A DNA stretch of 64,000 nt from Protopterus annectens. Its lineage: Eukaryota; Chordata; Ceratodontiformes; Protopteridae. Location of the stretch: NCBI RefSeq assembly GCF_019279795.1, contig NC_056731.1:866811982-866875981 (forward strand), read 5' to 3'. This document shows, piece by piece, positions 10,681-20,859 of this stretch (position 1 is the first letter of the stretch; each line of letters starts with the position of its first letter). Both the position numbers and the translations under genes were made by a program. The notes under the pieces are model-generated. The model saw only the letters and a list, made by a program, of their open reading frames with translations. It did no database searches and was not told the DNA's origin.

Positions 10681-11625
10681 GCTAATCTCCATGTAAGAAT
10701 AGTGACATGGCTCGAACACGGAGTTTGGAGCCTGTGCGATCCATTAAACAAGGTTGGGACGTGCACAAGCCTCCCAGCACTATTTCGGCAATGAGCAAAT
10801 CACCTCATTTTCTGGTGAAAACCATGCAAATGAGGTGAATTAGCGATTCAGCAGACAGACAGGCATCTGTGTTGGAGCCGTGTCTGCAGCAGAAATGTAT
10901 TTGGTTACTAACCGTGTACATTTCTGCAAAAATCAAAACGGGGGCATGACAGCTCAAAGTAAACCATGTATTATGTTTATTAGGCATGCCAGTGGCCAAA
11001 ACTATGGCCATTGGCATGCAAAAGTGTTTTAAAATTGCAAAAATCAAATTTATTTTTTGGCTGATTTCGGCCGTTTAAGCAAAGCCACCAGCATGTAAAC
11101 ACGATCGTGCAAGAAATAAAAAATAAACTGTAAAAAGACAATTAAATGTGAAACATGAATTTTGCCATTATAAGGGGCAGCATGCAGACTCATAACAATA
11201 ACAGGTAGCAGTGGTTGTTAAGGACATAGTCTCTGTTGTAGTGGTGTAGCTAGGGACTAAAGCAGTGGAGTATGTAACTGAGCTAAATTTATTGAATAGC
11301 AAAATGGGAGATTGGGTCCCCAGGTACCTAACCATGTATCAGCTATAATGTGGTGGTGTAAGTAGAAGAAGCAGCTGACATGAGAAGGGGGTGTGTCATG
11401 CTTGGTGGAAGCACATTGGAGTGCCGCAGCTCCTGTTTGAGCTCAGCTAAGCACAGCTATGTAAGGGGGTGTGTCTGAGGCTGCTTAACTGTGCTTAGCT
11501 GGTTTAAGAAATGATAACCGTGTTCATGTCCAGGGGAGGGCCTTTTCTGCTCAGCAGTGTTTACACTAGCTGAAACAGTTTGCGGAAATAGAGAAGAAGA
11601 AAAAAAGAAAATAGCAGAATAAAGG
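10681..11625. other. No gene seen
   Basis: About 0.9 kb without a recognisable domain. No credible long frame, tRNA fold or tandem repeat was found. It may include decayed 5' sequence of the Harbinger fragment that follows. Confidence 0.5.
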
Positions 11626-11877
11626 AAATGAACTACATAATGAGGCACATGCACAAACTAGGCACGTTATAGAACGTGTGTTTGAGATGCTCAAGTCATG
11701 GTTCTGCTGCCTTGACATATCTAGTGGAGCCTTGCAGTACTCTCCAGCCACATGTGAGCACATGTTCATAGTATGTGCCATGCTACACAATATGATCCTG
11801 CGGAAACAACTGTGGCAGGAGCATCACAGGGAAGGGGCACACAGCCCCCCACCATTGCCTAGGCCTCCACAGGCATA
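11626..11877 (+). pseudogene. Harbinger (PIF/HARBI1-like) transposase C-terminal fragment
   Basis: The + strand reads NELHNEAHAQTRHVIERVFE, then MLKSWFCCLD, GALQYSP and CAMLHNMILRKQ. This is the C-terminal signature of Harbinger/HARBI1 nucleases: RxxIERxFGxLK, RFxxLD, then a helix ending in CxxLHN. The preceding catalytic part and the second (Myb-like) protein are not recognisable, and the fragment ends in a proline-rich tail at a stop. No terminal repeats or 3-bp duplication could be located, so the borders of the original transposon are unknown. It is a fossil with no apparent function. Confidence 0.8.
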
Positions 11878-13177
11878 GGTGGACTCGGAGGAAGGAACCC
11901 CATGAGCCTGCCACTGTAGGCAGACATATAGGCATGCCCAGTATGCCCTGGCCTTTGCAAAGAGAAAACAGATAGCACATACACTGTCACCCTAGGGACC
12001 CGGGGACTGACACCTCTCTCCGACTCGCGCCCACAGTAAAATGGATGCCACACACTTCACACTACCTGTACCTTACCATGTACAGGCCATGTACTGCGTG
12101 GATCCAGCAGTCAGCCCTCAAGCACTGTCCTCACAACTGCTGCAGGCACAAGGTAAGTAACACTTCTTAACAATAGATGAATGTAGTAGTACGTTTTGGT
12201 CTCTGGTATTGCTGCATATATGCAAGGGAATGGGGTGGTCTACTGGGATAGCAGCAGACAACTGACAGCTATGTGGGACAACAGGAAATGTCTGCCCAAT
12301 ACTGGCTTCTGTAGAGTATGCAGTAGTGCCCTAGCTGACAAAACTAGCTGACAAAACTCACTGCAGTTTATGTTGAAGACAATTAAACTGGAGGGTCATA
12401 GGTCACATGCATGGACGTCAATGTTCATAGGGGGTCCCATACTCACCCCTCAGTCTCTCCCAGCAAATCAGCCGTAGAAATCCATTAAGAAATGTCTGGC
12501 AAAGGCCCACAAATAGGGACAATGGTGAAATAGTCCTCTTACAGACTTGCACAGTGATATCACAGTAGGTCTTCCAGTTGCATGAAGTCTCTGAAGGGTA
12601 GAAAGTCTGAAACCAAAATGTCTGCCATTACATCCTAACCTTTGGTCTTTAGTGATATGCCAGTATTCTCCAAGACAGGCACAACAGTATGCTAAATGGA
12701 GTCACAAAGTAAAGCCAACATCTGCACAGTCTGTGCTAATGTATACAGTTGACAAGTATGCCCCCCGCAACACACACACGTCCCCATAGAAATGCAGTAA
12801 CATGTATGTTTGTAGGGTAATAGCAGCAGAGCACACATTCCCAGAGCTGTCTCAGTCAACTTGATAACTTGTTGCATGTCCACAATATGCAGGGGTCAGT
12901 GAGCTATGTATATGTGTAGTTAATACTGTCAGGAAGTAGGCAGCACTTACACTTGGCTGTAGTTGCTTAGTGGTCTAGGTACAGTACTGTGGTTGACAAG
13001 GTCCATGTTCCAAGACTTTCTGTGCCAACTATTTTGCATGTCAGCTACACCTACAGTAGAACCTGTACACACTGTCCACAAGTCAATATCAGTTAGTGCA
13101 GGAACGATGGACAAGACAGGGACAGAGGGCCACTCATATGTACAGTATACAGCTCAGAGTAACCTACACAGTGCCTA
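11878..13177. other. No gene seen
   Basis: 1.3 kb of moderately AT-rich sequence with only short frames. It may be remnants of the Harbinger element, but I see no supporting motif. Confidence 0.45.
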
Positions 13178-13492
13178 GTATACCTCTCAACTGTACAGAT
13201 TTTTTGCAGAATGTCCAGAGTTTTGCATCATAAGTTCACTGCTTGTCATGAAATTGTGGTTTTCTGGCAAATCATTTGCAAATCATGAAAGACTACAGTC
13301 AGAAAATAATGAACAGATGTTAGTTTCAGACTTCATACCCTTTAGAAAAATGCATGCTAATCCAAAACCTGTTATTGTAGCAGCTGTCTATGTTTTTAAG
13401 GGCAGTATTCTAACACCGGTCCCTATTTTTAGCCCTTTGTCACCCAATTATGTATGGCTTTCCCCAGATTTCTGGCTCTAAACAGGTTGAGA
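13178..13492 (+). repeat. Dispersed repeat family R1, copy a
   Basis: An interspersed repeat of about 300 bp that also occurs at about 56120-56470 and 62625-62930 in the same orientation. Shared blocks in order are CTCTCAACTGTACAGATTTT, TGTGGTTTTCTGGCAAATCA, TTCATACCCTTTAGAAAA, an ACCTGTTATT block, and GGCTTT..CCAGATTTCTGG. The start (TACCTCTCAAC) and the inverted form of the end (CCGCTCAACC in copy c) are similar, which suggests short inverted termini and a non-autonomous DNA transposon. No coding capacity. I do not recognise the family. Confidence 0.8.
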
Positions 13493-14235
13493 TGTACTGT
13501 GCTTAGTAGGACAGCAGGTACCTGAAAGTTACTGTTCTGCCAGGTTATAAATGGCTGCCACCTAACTGTGTCAGCACTGACAACAAGTCACTAGCCACCA
13601 TCCATACCCCTGGAATGACAGGTTGTCACAGAAGGACCACAGGTATGCTACGTATATCTGTTATGCTTGTCCTAACATTGCATTTGCCTCCAGACTATTT
13701 GCAAAACAAGAAAGGTTCATATCAAGACAACAATGGCAGACAGTGGAGAAGCAGACATCATACCCATAAGAAAAAGCAAGCAAATACCAAACCGGTCTCC
13801 CAACTGTCTATGTTTGCCATAGCATTATTAACACCCTGTCCCAATGTGTGGGCCTGTGTCTGATTGTTATATTTGTGCCTGTCCAGATGTCAGTCTGTGA
13901 TAGGTCAACAGCTAGGGCCAACATGTAGCCTCATAACATAGCAACACAAACCGTCTGAGGACCACAGCAGATGCAGTGGTGCAATGATGGACAACCTGCT
14001 AAATAGATGCACTCAGAGGTATGAAGCCCGTAACCCTGTGTGTGATGTTACAGCGTCTACCCCGCTCACACCAGAAATACAAATACATAACAACAGCCAC
14101 TGTGGCCAAAGCCTGTGACTGGACTACAGAAGGACAAAGAAACAAACATAAGGGGAAGGGAGAACTACTTGCCAGACAAATTGAAAATGTGCACACCTGA
14201 ACAAATCATCCAGTAACATAGGTACCCTGCAGGGT
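13493..14235. other. No gene seen
   Basis: No domain, tandem repeat or structured element recognised. The right edge may hold 5' untranslated sequence of the LINE that follows. Confidence 0.45.
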
Positions 14236-14960
14236 ATGGAGTCAGTAAACATCACCCACAACTACACAACACACACCCACGTAAGTGGAGGTCATCAACA
14301 AAACAAAAACCGCAAACAAAGGACACCTCAGAGGAAGAAATACATGGGAACTCCACAAAGTTACACACCACATAATATGCATAGTCCACACACCAGTGTC
14401 TCACAACCACTAAGGCCTTACCATAAACCCAACATATTACTCATAGGAGACTCCATCATGAAACACACAGGTGTGCCTCTCACCAGGCTGGATAAGGAGA
14501 AAGTCTTGCTTACTTGTCCGTCAGGTGCCAGAATCGCCTCTCACCAGGCTGGATAAGGAGAAAGTCTTGCTTACTTGTCCGTCAGGTGCCAGAATCTGCC
14601 ATATCACACATGCTCTCAGGTCACTCCACAGCAGGTACTGTTATCACTCTGGCCTAGTCCATGGTGGTGTGAACGACATCAGATGTACCTCCCTGGACTA
14701 TAGGAAGACAGACATGATCCGACTTACTGAATATGTGTCCTATGCAGCTATGTCCCTAGCCTTAAGCAGCATTCTAACATCACCTGGAATGATGGCCCAA
14801 TACAAACAAAAAATATCAGTAACAATTGGCTTACTGGTGTCATCCCAGGGGGATCCACTGCCTGGCAGCCTGGGAACTTATGACCAACAGACAACACTGC
14901 TTTGCTAGAGAAGGCCTGCAACTGTCTCACTTGGCCTTCAGGCCTCTGTCAAATGTCCTT
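14236..14960 (+). pseudogene. CR1/L2-type LINE copy 1 ORF1, esterase-like
   Basis: The frame from 14236 holds a Thr/His/Gln-rich lead, then ILLIGDSIMKHTGVPLTRLD, which carries the GDS nucleophile block of SGNH/GDSL-type esterases found in ORF1 of CR1 and L2 LINEs. Later blocks in other frames are CPSGARI, HGGVNDIR and SLDYRKTDMIRLTEYV. Copy 2 shows the same order (IGDSIVRDTDVPLTRL, CLSGARIRHIT, HAGVNDLRRTSLDY). The role of the esterase in retrotransposition is unclear; RNA and membrane roles have been proposed for the family. The frame is destroyed by the 61-bp duplication (61 is not a multiple of 3) and by stops. Confidence 0.75.
14475..14596 (+). repeat. Exact 61-bp tandem duplication inside LINE ORF1
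   Basis: The unit 14475-14535, starting GCCTCTCACCAGG and ending GTGCCAGAATC, is repeated base for base at 14536-14596. It lies in the esterase-coding part and shifts the frame by one. No difference between units, although the rest of the LINE is strongly diverged from copy 2. Confidence 0.97.
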
Positions 14961-15039
14961 GCCTTCCCCGTAGTGACTTTTTAGGGAAAGTCATGGGGTC
15001 AATACTAACAACATATAACACTCAACAAAATGTAAAGTA

Positions 15040-17800
15040 AAGGCCACACTGCTAAATGCTAGGAGTCTAAACAGGAAAATGTACTCATTGCAAGCATTTG
15101 TAAACCTGGCAGATGGTGACATTTGTGCACTCATAGAAACCCGGGCCAAAGCTGCAGGGAACAATCCATCCTTACCTGATCACTCATCCTGTCACACAGC
15201 CAGACCCCAAAATGTGCGCAGCAAAGCCAAAGGAGGTGGAGTATAAAGATATATTAGACAGACACACACCTCCATGCTGGTCAGACAGTCTGACACACAC
15301 AAGACACTCAAGTGCAGTCAACCGATGACAAAATCCCTATGCAAATTATAGGTAGCTTCAGGCAAACATATCTGACTCGGGATACCCACCCCACATATCT
15401 GCCCCTCTACAAATCTATCAAGATTCAAGCTGTTACCCTGATCCTGGCTAACTTATATTACCCAACCACTGATTGGAAAACCAACCATGTGAGAACAGTA
15501 TTGCACAGAGATTCCCCCATCTTATCAATGATAAATCTTTAGGACAGCTACATATGTGGGACTTGGCAGTAACCAACATGATTGATCACTGCATATGGTA
15601 TCATCCTCCCTGGCAAGATCTGGCAAAAAAAAGCAGTCCCATTCGATAGCAGCAGCTCTCCTGACCCCCCTCTAGCCATGATAAAACAAAACTGTCTCAT
15701 AAGCTGAGCACAACCTCCAGAGGGATGGTATAAACAATGAACAGCTGCACAGCCCCCCACTCTACTGGAGGAACAGGCACCAATGTCCAAATGTACACAA
15801 AATTATCATCATCCACAAGGGAGAGTAAAGCAGTCTGCAAACATCTGCAATAATGGAACTATGTAACAGAAGGATAACATTGCTGTCCAGGACCAAGAAG
15901 GAGCAGGTGCAGAATTGGAAGTAATCACCCCTAGCCTGAACAAACAAGTAGCAGCACCACTGAAATCCTCTAAAGTCATCTCCAAGTCCAAATTGCCCAC
16001 ATTTAAGACAGACAGTAATAAGGTCTTCCTCACATATGTATGCATTCCCAAAGGAAGCTCCCAGATCTGTGCAGAACTGGTGGTCAAAGACACCACATAC
16101 ACAAATGCTGTAGATATAGCCAATCTACTGGGTGGCAGATTCAGCAGAAATGTCTCCCCTCTGCCCCTCCCATCAGGAAAGCAGGACATCGCCAGTACCT
16201 GACCACCAAACCCTTATCACTAGAGTACATGGCATCACTGCCCTCTCAAAGCCAAGAAGACAGCCTCCATGAGACCTAAATACATCCCAGCCTGCAACAT
16301 ACATGAACCCAGGCGTAGGTTCATAGGTGCATACTAGGCTAATGGCCCTGGAGCCCTTGCAAGCCTAGGCCATAAAAGTGCCCTGGCATCGTGCCACCCG
16401 ACATGCATGAACTGGCAGCATCATTATGCACCCTACACAACCAAAGCCCAAGAACCACCTTTGTCACATCCGAGTGGCGAACAGTCACTGTCATCCATGT
16501 ACACCAAGGTGGAATGTTCAGAAATCTGGGAAATTAAAGACCCATCAGCCTAACTAGTCTGATCTCCAAGGCCATGCAATGGATCATCACAGACCTCATT
16601 AACAGGGACAATGCAAACTCCAAATACTTGACCCCACACAGTCTGCCTTTCTCAAGGGGAGGTATGTCAATGAACTCTGGATGACTTCCCTGAGACATTC
16701 AACAACGACATGGATGAGGGACAGATGGTGCACTCTGGCCACCTTGACTTGGCCAAAGCCTTACACGCTATTCCCCACTTGGCCATAGTACATGAACTCT
16801 GTCAACTAGGCAGCAATCCATATGTTACAAGATGGGGTAGCAAACTGGTTCATAAATAGAACCCACATGACCATAATAGGGGTAGCCAATCCAAGCAGTA
16901 CACCTGTAATGAGTGGCATATCACAGGGATTGGTGTGGAGACCTCTGGTATATGGGATATACTTCCCTGATGTGCAGGCCAAAAACACTGGTCTATGGCT
17001 GACCAACATGGCAGATGACTGCAAATTGGGAACAGTCATCACTACCCAAAATGATGTGGACGTCCTACAACAGGGTCTCACCAAAACAAATGACTGCTGC
17101 CAGAAACATGGCCTCAATCTGAATGCCTGCAAATGCATCATCATCCCCATCAGGGAGACTGATGTCCCCACATATTATCATATTAATAGCAATGTCCTAC
17201 ATACACTGTCAGTATTGAGGCATGTGACCACCCGGGTTGATAGCAACCTGAAGTCTGTGCACCATGTTGTTTCCATTGTACAGAAAGCTTCATAGATGAA
17301 CCAACTCAAAAGTAAGTGCATCTCATCTAGGGACAAAGAGGTCATAAGATCCATGTATTCTAAGCTTATAAGGCCAATTATTTTGTACAGCGCCCCCTTC
17401 GGCATGTACCTCACAAAGCATGTGCAGCAGCTGGAGAGACCACAGAGGTTCCTCAACGGCAGATTCCAAGACCCCAAACACCTACCCTACACAGATAGGC
17501 TAACAGCGCTGTCTCTCTACTCAGTCCCATACAGACTCCTCAGAGGTAACCTCTGTCTGGCATACATGGCAATCCAGACCCTGCCGTGATGGGACTGTTG
17601 CACATCTAGAAGGCACGGCCAACTTAAACAAACCTGTAGGCGCACCATCAACGTGGTCTGTGATATCAGTAGGGCTTGTTGGTGCGACAGGTACATGTCC
17701 CACACAGTCCCCATCTGTGGACTACATTCCCTGTCCACATCAAGCCGAGTTCCACAATACCCCTTGTGAAGTGCTCCCTGTGTACGTGCATGGGAAACTG
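15040..17800 (+). pseudogene. CR1/L2-type LINE copy 1 ORF2 (endonuclease and reverse transcriptase)
   Basis: Encoded target nicking and reverse transcription. The endonuclease start reads LLNARSLNRKMYSLQAFV and DICALIETRAKA, with the catalytic Glu in IETRAKA. The middle (15300-16450) is badly shuffled between frames. RT blocks: EWRTVTVIHVHQGG, RPISLTSLISKAM, VANWFINRTHMTIIGVA, VMSGISQGLVWRPLVYGIYF (motif B region, normally GVPQGSVLGPLLF) and GLWLTNMADDCKLG, where the FADD box reads MADD with the Asp pair kept. RLIRPIILYSAPFGMYL-type and CWCDRYMSHTVPICGLHSL blocks end the protein. It is inactive from numerous stops. Confidence 0.88.
16312..16372 (-). mobile_element. Inverted fragment of the CR1/L2 LINE 3' tail
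   Basis: The + strand TAGGTTCATAGGTGCATACT followed by AGGCTAATGGCCCTGG is the reverse complement of the family's 3' tail, as seen at 17885-17945 (+) and in matching form at 29249-29310. It sits inside copy 1 in the opposite orientation, between endonuclease and RT. It is best explained as an extremely 5'-truncated insertion of the same family. No clear target duplication was found. Confidence 0.65.
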
Positions 17801-17950
17801 AAAATACAGTCCTGTGATTCCACCTGTGTCCCTGCTGAACAGGGGCTCTGGGTGCTGACATGTCTTAACATGGGCTGCACTCATCTGCAAGGGTTATAAG
17901 GGCTTCAGGCCCAATAGCCTAGTAACCTCATATCAACCTATCAACAAATG

Positions 17951-18254
17951 TCTGTCAGTGGTTCACCACATTACTCTGTACTGCTCTGCCACTGACATAG
18001 CTGGAAATCACAATGCTATGTGAAATATACCACACATATAATGAACCATCTCTGCTTAGTAGAATGTACTCTGCACCCACACCAGGATATGGCTTTGCAG
18101 TTAAGAAGAATACCACACAAGCAGAAGATCCCCAGCCAGTATATCACTGAGGTGCTGGACTGTTTATACAAATGTACCCTTTTACCTATTTTCTTATTTG
18201 GAAGCTGAGAAGTAACAATCTGGTTAAATGATACATTTAGGTCTTACTTTTGTA
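17951..18254. other. No gene seen
   Basis: About 300 bases after the LINE 3' end with only short frames and no recognised repeat. Confidence 0.5.
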
Positions 18255-18345
18255 TGCAAAAAATCCACATGCATCCATTTCGGACTCGAACCAGGAGCAC
18301 AGTCTGGTTAAGTGACTGCCCAGTGCAGTACCTCAAGTTATAGTT
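18255..18345 (-). mobile_element. Possible tRNA-derived SINE head
   Basis: The - strand contains GGTTCGAGTCC, an exact RNA polymerase III B-box consensus (18285-18295 region), about 25 bases after AGTCACTTAACCAGA. A convincing A box and a full tRNA fold are not visible. It is therefore a guess at a SINE or tRNA pseudogene remnant. Confidence 0.4.
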
Positions 18346-18589
18346 ATAGTCCTAGAACAAATGCATGCTTTCATGTACCTTCCACCTGGCTGCAGGACAT
18401 TGCTGTCCTCTCTAGGTAGCCCTTATGCTTGGACTGCCTCCTGGATATCTCCTATTTGTCTTTTAAGGTATATGATGTCAGCCCCCACCCAGAAGCATAG
18501 CTTGGGTTGGGCAAAGAGGACAGCCATCCTGGGCGCAAGGTGTTAGGAGGAGTGATCGGCAGATGCCTACTGGTCATTTGTGCCATACC

Positions 18590-18900
18590 ATTATTCATTT
18601 CCATACTGGCATTTTCTTTTAATTTTAAATTTTTTACCATATTTACAAGATAAATTAAAGAAGATAGTCAAAAGTACATAATAAGAACAAATTCATTTCA
18701 GTTAACTTAAAATTTAAGAGATGTTACAAATTATAATTTCCAACATATTTTGCTATTTCTGTCCCTAAATTTTCCCGTCAACCATATTTCACAATACAAT
18801 TTTCCGATCTTAACTTTAATACAGCTTCTTCTTTTTTAATATAGTTTAATGCTGATAAAGAAATGAATTCCAATACCTCTTCTGTGGTCAGGACTGAAGC
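18590..18900 (-). pseudogene. Possible L1-clade LINE 3' end fragment
   Basis: The - strand reads VLTTEEVLEFISLSALNY, then IKKEEAVLKLRSEN and an AT-rich tail. This resembles the C-terminus and 3' tail of L1-clade ORF2 proteins. Weak evidence: no catalytic motif lies in this part. Compare 52966-53345, a better case. Confidence 0.3.
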
Positions 18901-19272
18901 TGTTGCTTCAGAGCTTTTTGTGGGGGTATAAGTTGTAGTAAGTGGTTTGCTAGGTTTTTTTAAAGACTTTTTTTTGTTTGCCCTTCAGTGGCACATAAGG
19001 AACAAAGAAGAGCTGGCACTCCTCCTTAGCATACAAGTGAGGAGCACCAGATTGGAGAAAGAGCCTTTTTTATTTTCTTTTTTTCTCCTCAGCTGTACAG
19101 GGGCACCGTCTTGAGAAATGGTAGCAGGTGCTAGATGTCTCAGCCATGGCTGTGCCATCAACTGGCATCCAAGGTGGGAGAGCTGACATCAGCTGAGCAC
19201 TAGCTCTACCATTCTTTCCAAAATAAAAAAGTTCTGCAACTGTATAGAAAGAAAATGAAGGCATAATTCTGA
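18901..19272. other. No gene seen
   Basis: AT-rich with T runs. No domain or repeat recognised. Confidence 0.5.
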
Positions 19273-19280
19273 TTCATATT

Positions 19281-19458
19281 CAGGCATGGCCTTAGGTCAA
19301 CTGGCACCCTAGGCAAAAGGGCTCCATGGCACCCCCCACCACACCACCCAGTGCCCCCATCTTGGTTTATCTATACCAAATAAATACTGGAAAAGCACCC
19401 CTACTAGAGCGGCGCCCTAGGCGGCCACCTAGTTGGCATATGCCTAAGGCCGGCTATG
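19281..19458. mobile_element. 178-bp hAT MITE with exact 8-bp target duplication
   Basis: Starts CAGGCATGGCCTTAGG; the reverse complement of its end starts CATAGCCGGCCTTAGGC. The interior is rich in GGCGCCCTAGGC-like sequence typical of small non-autonomous hAT elements. The 8 bases TTCATATT precede it (19273-19280) and follow it (19459-19466) exactly. No coding capacity; it would have moved with a transposase supplied elsewhere. Confidence 0.92.
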
Positions 19459-19881
19459 TTCATATTCACTTTCACTGTCCCTATGCAGTACAGCTATAGC
19501 CGTCATAAGTTATAGGCTTATGAGCAGTTTGCAGGTACAAAAGTGCATGATCACAATACTAACCATCAATTCATTATGGTCCCCGTAAGATGTCAGATGA
19601 GTTAAAACTGACAAAATACCCCCCTCCCCAAAAGAATTGCATTTTTTTATATGTGGTCCAAAGCGCACATCTTCCTGAAGTTAAGGGTTCTCCAGGCGAG
19701 TGAGAAAATAAAAACTTAGTAAAGTCTTGTTTCCACTGCACAGTTTCATTGTCACCATGCAGTGCCAACACAGACTTCATAAATTATGTTTGGATTTCTG
19801 TCAGTATACAGAAGGGCATCAACACTTATTTCTGTAAGTACCCACTGAGTTTTCCTTGCTGAATCCATCTTCAGGTTAACG

Positions 19882-19883
<2 letters not shown>

Positions 19884-19969
<86 letters not shown>
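19884..19969. repeat. (AC)n microsatellite
   Basis: 86 bases of uninterrupted AC/CA dinucleotides, about 43 units. Confidence 0.99.
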
Positions 19970-19970
<1 letters not shown>

Positions 19971-20528
19971 ATTTCAAACTGAAGATACTCCAGACCAGTG
20001 TGCATTTTCTTTCCTGTTTCTGGCATTGATTGTCTCCATTTTTCACATGTACAGTGCAGTCTCACTTAACTGATTGACGTTGGGGGCATAGCTTTCCACT
20101 TATCTGAATAAAATTTCAGACAACTAAATGAGCTGTCTCATTGCCTTCTGGGGCAGCTTGCCATCACTGTCATACAATTTGTTTTCCAGACTTAACATAT
20201 CTGCTACTTTAGAAAATCTGATTAGTTTAACACTCTTTCTTATATTTTGGAAGAGGCAACCAGTTTGTTTTGTTTTGGTGCAAGATTAGTTCATCTACAT
20301 TCAGTCTTTTGTAACATAGCATACGGTGTTACTAACCATTCATTTTAAGACTGATAGGAAGTATGACAATAAAGTAATTATGTGGTTTCTTATAAGCCTC
20401 ATACTTATCACAGTAGTGCTTGTTTACCTGATAATCTACACATAGTCAAGTGTCACTGGATAACCACTTATATATTTATTTATTGTTTTCAACTTCTGAG
20501 TGGACATCATTGTCCTGAATAAGAGCTT
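19970..20528. other. No gene seen
   Basis: Unassigned AT-rich sequence between the microsatellite and the second DIRS element. Confidence 0.5.
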
Positions 20529-20715
20529 ATTGATGTCCTTCCATTTCACTGTTGCAGTATTCTTTACAATAAGGATCCCTTGCCAAGGGCGGCCCAACAT
20601 CCGACCAGTATACCAAAGCCTTTAGGTTGCTTTGAGTTATGCCATACATCACACATATGCGCCGCGTGTAGTGTAGGGCACAAAGGTGAAGTTCAGGCAT
20701 ACTAACCTCAGAATT
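20529..20715 (+). repeat. DIRS copy 2 left inverted terminal repeat
   Basis: Contains CACTGTTGCAGTATTCTTTA, GGATCCCTTGCCAAGGGCGG, and TATGCCATACATCACACATA. The reverse complement of 27565-27782 matches along its length. The first bases are less certain than in copy 1. Confidence 0.88.
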
Positions 20716-20859
20716 TCTTTGCTGCCAGTCCAAATGCCATCTTTTGATCGTCAGTCAGAACGCTCAAGTCATTGCTTGTTCACCAAGGTGTTTCAGATAA
20801 ATGTCCCACTGGGGTTTTTACTCTTATCTTTTTCTTTTGATTGATTGCTTGCAGGGTTT

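Larger units (their letters stand above)
14236..17950 (+). mobile_element. CR1/L2-type LINE, copy 1, decayed
   Basis: A long, heavily mutated non-LTR retrotransposon. Order: an esterase-type ORF1 (14236-14960), endonuclease (from about 15040), reverse transcriptase (about 16480-17590) and a 3' tail (about 17885-17945) containing AATAGCCTAGTA and ATCAACCTATC. The tail matches the 3' end of copy 2 (29246-33130, - strand), so both copies are the same family and this copy reaches its natural 3' end. Many stops and frameshifts. It contains a 61-bp exact tandem duplication and an inverted piece of the same family's 3' tail. Confidence 0.88.

Noticed and set aside
16312..16372. Independent SINE shared by both LINE copies
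   Set aside because: The same sequence occurs as the natural 3' tail of copy 1 (17885-17945) and copy 2 (29249-29330), so it is LINE tail rather than a separate SINE.
18255..18345. Functional tRNA gene
   Set aside because: A B-box match exists, but no acceptor, D or anticodon arms can be drawn.
19752..20065. Open frames encoding poly Cys-Val through the CA microsatellite
   Set aside because: Produced by the dinucleotide repeat; not coding.
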